The notes beneath the pieces were generated by a model that searched no databases, was not told the origin of the DNA, and was given only the letters and a program-made list of their open reading frames with translations. Both the position numbers and the translations under genes were made by a program. A stretch of DNA of 11,595 bases from JAEUNJ01 sp052035955 (GTDB lineage: Bacteria > Pseudomonadota > Gammaproteobacteria > Burkholderiales > Rhodocyclaceae): contig JBPOHD010000122.1 of assembly GCA_052035955.1 (NCBI GenBank), positions 1-11,595 of the forward strand, given 5' to 3'. Shown piece after piece: positions 6,511 to 11,595 of this stretch; the stretch's first letter is position 1, and each line of letters begins with the position of its first letter.

Positions 6511-6538
6511 AATCTACCTAGCCTATCGGAAACGGCAA
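6511..6538 (-). promoter_or_regulatory. Weak sigma-70-like promoter candidate for the PEP-CTERM pair
   Basis: On the minus strand TTGCCG (6538-6533) and TAGATT (6516-6511) are separated by 16 bases. Each hexamer matches the consensus at four of six positions. It lies about 100 bases upstream of the start at 6415 in the 196-bp gap after the hydrolase stop. The gap shows no terminator, so readthrough from the hydrolase is also possible. Confidence 0.25.
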
Positions 6539-6611
6539 TCCCCCAAATGCGGGATACCGGCGTCCGAGCGGGAGTCATTGCGAAGCGGGAGGAATACGAT
6601 GGCCCCAGTCA

Positions 6612-7430
6612 TCAATGTCGCGCTAGCCAGGTCCGTACCGCCACGGTAAATTCTTCGGCTTGCTCGACGAACGGGAAATGTCCACTGCGCTCGAATATCG
6701 CAAAATCCGAGTGGGCGATAAGACTGTGCAGCGCGCTGGAATCCTCTGGTGGATAGAAGACATCGGCGCGCCCGGCGATGATCAAGGTGGGCAACCGAAT
6801 GCCGCCGAGCCGCTCGGTCACATCCCACCCCGCCACCAACCCCATGCCATGGATGAACGCCGCCTTGTTGATGATCATGCTATTGATTAGGCGATCGGCC
6901 AATTCCGGATCGACCGTGTGGTAATAAAGCGGCGCGGCGGCCCGAAGATAACGCCTGACGCTGTCGTCATCCGTTGTCGGGGCGCGAAAAAGAGATTCGA
7001 ACTCCCCTCCCAATCCTGCTTCGGAAAGCCTTTGAAGAAACGCCGGGGATGCCGGATCGAAGCGCGCGGAAGTTCCTGCCAGTACGAGATGGCTGATCCG
7101 TTGAGGAAAGCGCAAGGCATACTCGATGGCGATGAAGCCGCCATAGGAATGTCCAAACACCGCGACCTTTTCGAACCCCAGGCGTTCCCGAAGGGCATCG
7201 GCGTCGGCGCAGAGTTGCGGCAGGGTCAGGGTTTCGAGAGGCGGTCGGCCGGATCGGCCGTTGCAGCGATGATCATAGTGTACAAGGTGCAGGCAATCGC
7301 CAAGCGGGCTGAGCCAGGGCCTAAGGTAGTTGTGATCCATCCCAAGTCCGCCATGCATGACGAGGCAAGGTCGCCCCTCCCCTTCCTCAACGTAGAACAA
7401 ATCAGTTCCATTCAGATGGACGAGCGGCAT
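6612..7430 (-). CDS. Alpha/beta hydrolase, proline iminopeptidase-like
   Basis: A 272-residue cytoplasmic protein with the complete alpha/beta hydrolase fold. HGGLG (26-30) forms the oxyanion loop, YDHRCNGRSGRP (52-63) resembles the D-R-G-x-GxS segment of prolyl aminopeptidases, G93-H-S95-Y-G97-G is the nucleophile elbow, LPTLIIAGRAD (213-223) supplies Asp223, and SGHFPF (249-254) supplies His251. Length is a little below proline iminopeptidase (about 310). The sequence also suits general esterase/lactonase-type hydrolases, so the substrate is open. It follows the LuxR-type gene by 15 bases, and no separate promoter fits between them. AGGTAGGGG overlapping the regulator's stop codon is the nearest ribosome-binding-like sequence, which suggests translational coupling. 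GC content is lower than in glsA or dctM. Confidence 0.88.
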   Translation of the reverse strand: MPLVHLNGTDLFYVEEGEGRPCLVMHGGLGMDHNYLRPWLSPLGDCLHLVHYDHRCNGRSGRPPLETLTLPQLCADADALRERLGFEKVAVFGHSYGGFIAIEYALRFPQRISHLVLAGTSARFDPASPAFLQRLSEAGLGGEFESLFRAPTTDDDSVRRYLRAAAPLYYHTVDPELADRLINSMIINKAAFIHGMGLVAGWDVTERLGGIRLPTLIIAGRADVFYPPEDSSALHSLIAHSDFAIFERSGHFPFVEQAEEFTVAVRTWLARH

Positions 7431-7445
7431 GGTGACTTCGAACCC

Positions 7446-8420
7446 CTACCTTTCGTTGGCGCCAATCAGCAGCCGGGCCAGTTCGGCCTTGTCGCCTATG
7501 CCAAGTTTGCGAAATGCATTACGCAGATGATGCCGCACCGTCTCGGGAGCAATTAAAAGAATTTGCGCCACTTCCTTGTGCGTATGACCTCGTCCATAGG
7601 AATGGACGATTTCCAACTCTCTTGGTGTCAGCGCATCCAAAGGTCCACGCTTCCTTGCCCTAAGCAGGAGAAATTTTCCTGCTGGTGCTGCCGAAATCTG
7701 GATTAAAGTACCAACGCCCCCCGCTCCCCCTTTTCTGACGATCGCTTCCATGAGCGCGCCAGGCAAATGTGGTTCACGAATTCCCGGCCATTCGCTGTGG
7801 ATCAATTCCAAGAAGCGCGGCTCAGAGAACCACAAGACCCCGAGTCGGTCGGCGATCGCGAAGCTCGGCCACGAGCCGGCCTCGCGTCCCTGAGGATTCG
7901 CGATCCGCAAATTCCGGTTGATACTGAGTGCTTGCATCAGGTGCGGTACCACCGACTCGCAAATTTGTCGCTCGTTCGCGGAGAAGCAGTCGTCCGGATT
8001 ACCCCGGTAAAGCGAAATCCACTCCACCAAGCCTCTCTCCGGACTGACGTAGGCCGTTGCGAGAATGTTCTCGTGGCGAAACTTCCTTGCGTACCGCCTT
8101 ATGCCGGCCTTGTCCCTATCGGCATAGCGAATTGAGGCTTGAGAAGAAACAGTGACGCGAGGTCGCTCAACGACCTCCGTCACGATCGTATCCTGCGACA
8201 TCACCTCTTGCCATTCGCCGATGGAATCTTCAGGGTCGTCTTGGAGGTGTACAACATGCGGCTTGAAACCTGCCGGCGTGAGACAGCCAGCCCCCCAGCG
8301 AGCGGATTCGAAATTCAGTAGTGGCTGAATCAGGTGCAGTGCATAGCCCTGAAATTCATCGAGCGGCTGCTCACTTGCCGCACGGTAGAGATCCAGCAAC
8401 AGCGCAATCGCTTCTGCCAT
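7446..8420 (-). CDS. LuxR-type helix-turn-helix transcriptional regulator
   Basis: A 324-residue regulator. The C-terminus (about 262-320) is a LuxR/NarL-type DNA-binding domain: LTPRELEIV (264-272), then HTHKEVAQIL, APETVRHHLRNAFRKLGI (291-308) as recognition and dimer helices. The N-terminal 255 residues have no clear receiver-domain phosphorylation site and do not show the WxxxY...D...P...W pattern of acyl-homoserine-lactone receptors; a GAF- or PAS-like sensor fold is possible but not proven. GGGGGAGGGG directly before ATG at 8420 supports the start. The hydrolase gene follows at 15 bp, in the same reading frame, after a TAG stop. A dyad CATAC-N7-GTATG lies about 40-55 bases upstream of the start and could be an autoregulatory site. 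It probably controls this operon, as inferred from neighbourhood only. Confidence 0.88.
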   Translation of the reverse strand: MAEAIALLLDLYRAASEQPLDEFQGYALHLIQPLLNFESARWGAGCLTPAGFKPHVVHLQDDPEDSIGEWQEVMSQDTIVTEVVERPRVTVSSQASIRYADRDKAGIRRYARKFRHENILATAYVSPERGLVEWISLYRGNPDDCFSANERQICESVVPHLMQALSINRNLRIANPQGREAGSWPSFAIADRLGVLWFSEPRFLELIHSEWPGIREPHLPGALMEAIVRKGGAGGVGTLIQISAAPAGKFLLLRARKRGPLDALTPRELEIVHSYGRGHTHKEVAQILLIAPETVRHHLRNAFRKLGIGDKAELARLLIGANER

Positions 8421-8458
8421 CCCCTCCCCCGAATCTGGATTTATCTATTTTCGAGCAG

Positions 8459-8475
8459 CATACCTCAGTTGTATG
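8459..8475. promoter_or_regulatory. Dyad CATAC-N7-GTATG upstream of the LuxR-type gene
   Basis: CATAC (8459-8463) and GTATG (8471-8475) are a perfect 5-bp inverted repeat centred 47 bases before the regulator's start codon, in the size range of a LuxR/NarL-family operator. A perfect -35 hexamer TTGACA sits further upstream on the minus strand (8527-8522), but no good -10 follows it at 16-18 bases. The same 271-bp gap also holds the dctP terminator. Confidence 0.25.
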
Positions 8476-8631
8476 ACCCGCACCGGAAGACGGACGCAGT
8501 ACTTGATCTCACCACAACTAGTGTCAATGACGGGCCGCTTGTGACAGGGTGATGCGCGGTGGGTCCTGTTGAGAAATCGGCACGGCCTTTGGACCTTCGT
8601 TGTCGGCGGGCCAGCCACCGGCGACGGGCGG

Positions 8632-8657
8632 AAAAAAGGCCGCCCGGGGGCGGCCTT
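8632..8657 (-). terminator. Strong intrinsic terminator after dctP
   Basis: On the minus strand AAGGCCGCC, a four-base CCCG loop and GGCGGCCTT are followed by further T residues (six T in total). The nine-pair perfect stem lies 35 bases after the dctP stop codon and ends the TRAP transcript before the LuxR-type gene. An 18-base stretch of it recurs at 20-37. Confidence 0.9.
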
Positions 8658-8691
8658 CGTTGCAGGGTTCGCGGGCCGGGGCCCGCCGCCC

Positions 8692-9717
8692 TCACTGGTA
8701 CTTCTTGAGCAGCGCCCGGGCCTCCTCGGCCAGGGCCTTGCCGTTGGCGCCCTTGGCGGCAACCTCCTTCACCCAGTCGTCGTCCACGTTGTCGGTGGCG
8801 GCGACCCAGCGCTTGTATTCCTCGGGCGTGATGCGGATGAAGGTGTTCTTCCTGTCCTCGCTGATCTTGCGGGCGGCGGCCTCGGGACCGTCGAAGACCT
8901 TGCCGGCCCACTTGGAGGCTTCCAGGCCGCTGTTCTGGTCGATCACCTTCTTCAGGTCGGCCGGCAGGCTGTCGTACTTGGCCTAGTTCATGGCGATCAC
9001 GAAGATGGTGTTGGAGGGCTTGGGCATGCCCACCGGCACCTCCACGTGGAACTTGACGATCTCCTGGAGCTTGAGGGGCGTCACCACTTCCCAGGGGATC
9101 ATGGCGCCGTCCACCACGCCCTTGGAGATGGACTCGGGCACCGCCGGGGCCGGCATCTGCACCGGGATCATGCCGAGGGCCGAGATGACGCGGGAGCCGA
9201 TGCGGGTCGGGGCGCGGACCTTGAGGCCCTTCATCTCCTCCAGGTTCTTCGGGCCCTTGGAACCGAAATGGAAGACGGCGCCGTCATGGACGTGGGCGAG
9301 GATCAGCTTCGTGCCCTTGAACTCGTCCAGGGAATTCTTCTGGATGTAGTCCCAGAGGGCGGGGCTGGCCTTCTCGGCGCTGGTCGTCATGAAGGGCAGC
9401 TCGAAGACCTCGGACTTGCTGAAGCGGCCGGCCTGGTAGGTGGGCACGGTCCAGATGATGTCGGCGACGCCGTCCTTGGCCTGGTCGAACAGTTGCGGCG
9501 GCGTGCCGCCGAGCTGCATGGCCGGGTAGATCTGGCACTTCAGCTTGCCGCCGGACTCCTTGCCGATCTTCTCGCACCAGGGCTTCAGCATGTTCTCCTG
9601 GGCGTTGGAGTTGGGCGGCAGGAAGTGGTGCACCTTCAGGGTGACCTCCTGGGCGAAGGCGGCGCCGGCGCCCAGGGCGATGGCGGCACCGAGCAGCAGG
9701 TTCAGGGTTTTTTTCAT
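8692..9717 (-). pseudogene. dctP: TRAP transporter substrate-binding protein DctP, interrupted by an in-frame amber codon
   Basis: Periplasmic solute-binding subunit of a TRAP transporter, 341 codons before the final TGA, normal for the family. The signal peptide is clear (MKK, hydrophobic 5-20, cleavage AFA/Q near 22). Family features include HHFLPPNS (30-37), GGTPPQL (70-76), the GLKVRAPT segment (164-171) whose Arg168 is the usual carboxylate-binding arginine, and VVDGAMIPWE (201-210). Codon 245 is TAG (8983-8985), between IAMN and AKYDSLPADLKK; the frame is open on both sides and homology continues to LLKKYQ. Family members usually have an amino acid here, and Lys (AAG) or Gln (CAG) is one base away. 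The truncated 244-residue product would lack the last lobe helices, so it is likely inactive unless the codon is suppressed or is a sequencing error. GGAGGAG four bases before ATG supports the start. It follows dctM by 18 bp. Substrate unknown, a carboxylate by family. Confidence 0.85.
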
Positions 9718-9735
9718 GGGTCTCCTCCTCGTGGG

Positions 9736-11067
9736 TTATGCGTCGAACGTGTGAACCAGGTACAGCGAGATGATCGGGAAGAACAGCAGCAGCCCGATGC
9801 GGATGAAGTCGGAGCACAGGAAGGGGATGACCCCCTTGAAGGTCTCGGTCAGCGGGACGTCCCTGGCCAGGCGGTTGATGATATAGACGTTCATGCCGAC
9901 GGGCGGATGGACGAGGCCGATCTCCACCACCATCAGGGCCAGGATGCCGAACCAGATGGACTTGTCGGTGGCGCCCATGCCGAAGTAGTCCAGCCCCATG
10001 ACGACGGGGTAGAAGATGGGGATGGTGAGCAGGATCATGGCCAGGGCGTCCATGACGCAGCCGAGCAGGATGTAGATGAGCAGGATGGTGAGCATCACCA
10101 GCATGGGCGAGAGGCCGCTCTCCTTGACCCAGGTGGCCAGCTCCACCGGCATCTGGGAGAGGGCCAGCGCCGTGTTCAGCATGTCGGCGCCGAGCAGCAC
10201 CAGGAAGATCATGGCCGTGCCCTGGGCGGTGCCGGTGACGCTCTCCAGCAGTCCCTTCCAGCGCATGCCGCCGGTGACCGCGGCCAGGATGCCGCAGGCG
10301 GCGGCGCCGATGGCGGCGGCCTCGGTGGGGTTGGCCCAGCCGCCGTAGATGCCGACGATGACCACCACGAAGACCAGCAGCACGGGGAGGACGGCGAGCA
10401 GGCTGCGGGCCCGCTCGCCCCAGCTCGCCTTCGGGCCCGCCGGTCCGGCGCCCGGGCTCACCCGGACGAAGATGCCGACCACGATCATGTAGCCCAGCAT
10501 GGCGATGAGGCCGGGCAGGACGGCGGCCATGAACAGCTTGCCGATGGATTCCTGGGTCAGGATGGCGTAGATGACCAGGGGCACCGAGGGCGGGATCATG
10601 ATGCCCAGGGTGCCGCCGGCGGCGAGCGCCCCGGTGGCCAGCGCCCCCGAGTACTTGTAGCGGCGCAGCTCCGGCAGGGCCACCTGGCCCATGGTGGCGG
10701 CGGTGGCGAGCGAGGAGCCGCAGATGGCCCCGAAGCCGGCGCAGGCGCCGATGGCGGCGATGGCGATGCCGCCCTTCAGATGGCCGATGAAGGCGCTGAC
10801 GAAGCGGAACAGACCCTTCGACAGCCCGCCGTGGGTGGCGAACTGGCCCATCAGCAGGAACAGCGGGATGACGACGAGATCGTAGTTGGAGAGCCGGGCA
10901 TAGGCCAGGTTCTTCAGGGAGGCGAGCAGCGGCACGCTGTTGCCGCCGGTGAGGTAGAGGTAGCCGCCCGCCCCGACGGTGAACATGGCGATGCCGATGG
11001 GCACCCGCACCACCAGCAGGCAGAGCAGGATGCCGAAGATCATGAAGCCGACCTGGGTGCCGCTCAT
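9736..11067 (-). CDS. dctM: TRAP transporter large permease, DctM type
   Basis: A 443-residue inner-membrane protein of the DctM family, the main transport subunit of sodium-driven TRAP systems. Many hydrophobic segments are visible (about 7-39, 62-75, 100-127, 143-172, 180-201, 222-241, 247-265, 282-300, 321-357, 372-392, 411-438). Family motifs include GFGAICGSSLATAATMG (111-127), GGTLGIMIPPSVPLVIYAIL (151-170) and GLVHPPVGMNVYII (384-397). Length fits an unfused DctM; there is no extra DctQ-like N-terminal part. GGAGG four bases before ATG at 11067 sets the start, eight codons inside the longest open frame. dctP follows after 18 bp in the same transcript. The small subunit DctQ, needed in known DctPQM systems, is absent here: the next gene upstream, 117 bp away, is flhB. 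GC content is very high. Confidence 0.93.
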   Translation of the reverse strand: MSGTQVGFMIFGILLCLLVVRVPIGIAMFTVGAGGYLYLTGGNSVPLLASLKNLAYARLSNYDLVVIPLFLLMGQFATHGGLSKGLFRFVSAFIGHLKGGIAIAAIGACAGFGAICGSSLATAATMGQVALPELRRYKYSGALATGALAAGGTLGIMIPPSVPLVIYAILTQESIGKLFMAAVLPGLIAMLGYMIVVGIFVRVSPGAGPAGPKASWGERARSLLAVLPVLLVFVVVIVGIYGGWANPTEAAAIGAAACGILAAVTGGMRWKGLLESVTGTAQGTAMIFLVLLGADMLNTALALSQMPVELATWVKESGLSPMLVMLTILLIYILLGCVMDALAMILLTIPIFYPVVMGLDYFGMGATDKSIWFGILALMVVEIGLVHPPVGMNVYIINRLARDVPLTETFKGVIPFLCSDFIRIGLLLFFPIISLYLVHTFDA

Positions 11068-11116
11068 GCTGCCTCCGCCGGGCCGCCCCAAGGAGGCGGC
11101 AAGTCAACCAGATGGA

Positions 11117-11131
11117 GCGGGCGCAGCCCGC
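11117..11131. repeat. Small hairpin GCGGGC-GCA-GCCCGC
   Basis: A perfect six-base stem with a three-base loop between flhB and dctM. No T-run follows. It sits beside the larger C/G-rich inverted repeat at 11144-11166 and may be part of the same intergenic element. Confidence 0.4.
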
Positions 11132-11143
11132 GAACGACCGTCA

Positions 11144-11182
11144 CCCCCCTTCCCCGGGAAGGGGGGGCGGGGGGGATGGGGG
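11144..11182. repeat. C/G-rich inverted repeat plus G-quadruplex motif after flhB
   Basis: CCCCCCTTCCC (11144-11154) and GGGAAGGGGGG (11156-11166) are a perfect inverted repeat with a one-base centre. On the plus strand four G-runs follow each other: 11156-11158, 11161-11167, 11169-11175 and 11178-11182, with loops of two, one and two bases, a textbook G-quadruplex pattern. It lies two bases beyond the flhB stop codon, with the G-runs on the strand that is template for flhB. No T-run is present, so a role in ending flhB transcription would not be classical. Confidence 0.55.
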
Positions 11183-11184
11183 CG

Positions 11185-11595
11185 TTAATCATTTTCCACC
11201 CCGGGGTCGAGTTCGGGCGGAACCGGCAGGTCCGCCGGCAGTTGCGGCACGCGGCCGCCGCGGGCGAGCCAGGCGCTGAGCTGGTAAACATAGGCCATCA
11301 CCTCGGCCACGGCGCGGAACAGCGCCGGCGGGATGGTCTGGTCGAGTTCGGTATGGGCGTAGAGCGCGCGCGCCAGCGGCGGCGCCTCGAGCAGCGGGAC
11401 ATGGTGCGCGTGCGCGATCTCGCGGATCCTCTGCGCGATGACGCCGCGGCCCTTGGCCACCACGCGCGGCGCCGGCATCTTCTCGTCGTAGGCGAGCGCC
11501 ACGGCGAAGTGCGTCGGGTTGGTCACCACCACCTGCGCCTTGGGCACGGCCGCCATCATGCGACGGCGCGCGATCTCGCGCTGCTGGCTGCGGAT
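11185..11595 (-). CDS. flhB: Flagellar export protein FlhB, C-terminal part (cut by window edge)
   Basis: 136 residues of the C-terminal part are inside the window; the start lies to the right. FlhB is the switch protein of the flagellar type III export gate. The fragment begins IRSQQREIARRRM, the typical linker into the cytoplasmic domain, followed by VVVTN-PTH (NPTH codons at 11509-11520), where FlhB self-cleaves between Asn and Pro. Then come AVALAYDEKMPAPRVVAKG, IREIAHAHHVPLLEAPPLAR and a helix (LFRAVAEVMAYVYQLSAW), as in full-length FlhB. The tail after this is proline-rich and ends PGVEND before TAA. The linker suggests a full-length FlhB rather than a short FlhB-like paralogue, but the transmembrane half is not seen. 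An flhA gene, a common neighbour, does not follow; dctM does. Confidence 0.92.
   Translation of the reverse strand: MRSQQREIARRRMMAAVPKAQVVVTNPTHFAVALAYDEKMPAPRVVAKGRGVIAQRIREIAHAHHVPLLEAPPLARALYAHTELDQTIPPALFRAVAEVMAYVYQLSAWLARGGRVPQLPADLPVPPELDPGVEND

Noticed and set aside
6416..6520. A sigma-54 promoter (TGGCA...TGCA) upstream of the PEP-CTERM pair, as known for some PEP-CTERM loci
   Set aside because: The GG and GC dinucleotides are eight or nine bases apart instead of ten in every alignment tried, so the element does not meet the RpoN spacing rule.
8692..8946. A separate 84-residue gene starting at GTG 8946
   Set aside because: It is the C-terminal end of dctP in the same frame, with no ribosome binding site or independent domain; the amber codon at 8983 explains the split.
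9284..11107. A 607-codon minus-strand open frame overlapping dctM and dctP
   Set aside because: It is another frame of the same strand, made of Arg/Pro/His/Gly low-complexity sequence. The dctM and dctP frames have clear family motifs and ribosome binding sites.
11068..11110. A sigma-54 or sigma-70 promoter before dctM (TGGTTGACTTGCCGCC)
   Set aside because: The GG-N10-GC spacing fits, but the flanking -24 and -12 bases match poorly, and TTGACT has no -10 partner.

Overview
The window looks like chromosomal DNA of a high-GC betaproteobacterium, most likely of the Rhodocyclales/Burkholderiales type. The evidence is GC-rich coding with mostly TGA stops, good GGAGG-type ribosome binding sites, two exosortase-sorted PEP-CTERM proteins with the VPEPETY motif, a TRAP transporter, a flagellar flhB end, and a possible sigma-54 promoter. 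No RNA gene, insertion sequence, CRISPR array or prophage gene was recognised.

Layout. Positions 1-2394 are plus strand: terminator-like hairpins at the left edge, a small ABM-fold monooxygenase-like protein (198-512), an exported thioredoxin-fold protein with a WCEDC site (557-1093), a 407-bp gap with a perfect TAGTCCG palindrome, and an exported alpha/beta hydrolase (1501-2394). Everything after that is on the minus strand. First is a 614-residue glutaminase fused to a STAS domain and a cyclic-nucleotide-binding domain (2405-4249). Its leader has a good sigma-54 -24/-12 candidate and distal NtrC-like half-sites. Next come two tandem paralogous PEP-CTERM proteins (4559-5527 and 5627-6415) ending at a clear intrinsic terminator. 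They are followed by a LuxR-type regulator with a proline-iminopeptidase-like hydrolase (7446-8420 and 6612-7430). A strong intrinsic terminator separates these from a TRAP locus, dctM (9736-11067) then dctP (8692-9717). The window ends in the C-terminal part of flhB (11185 to the edge).

How the parts fit. Glutaminase probably releases ammonium from glutamine, with cyclic nucleotide and STAS input, and transcription may respond to nitrogen status through RpoN/NtrC. The LuxR-type gene and the hydrolase are 15 bp apart and should be co-transcribed. The two PEP-CTERM genes probably form an operon whose products are exported and processed by an exosortase encoded elsewhere. The TRAP locus looks damaged: dctP has an in-frame amber codon, and no DctQ small subunit is found beside dctM.

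Composition. The stretch from about 4560 to 8420 (PEP-CTERM pair, hydrolase, regulator) is visibly poorer in GC, about 55-57% in hand-counted 60-base lines, than the flanks (63-83% in counted lines). This suggests acquired accessory DNA between older chromosomal genes. The most interesting points are the three-domain glutaminase with its possible nitrogen control, the amber-interrupted dctP, and the fact that both TAG codons found in coding context here are followed by in-frame coding sequence.
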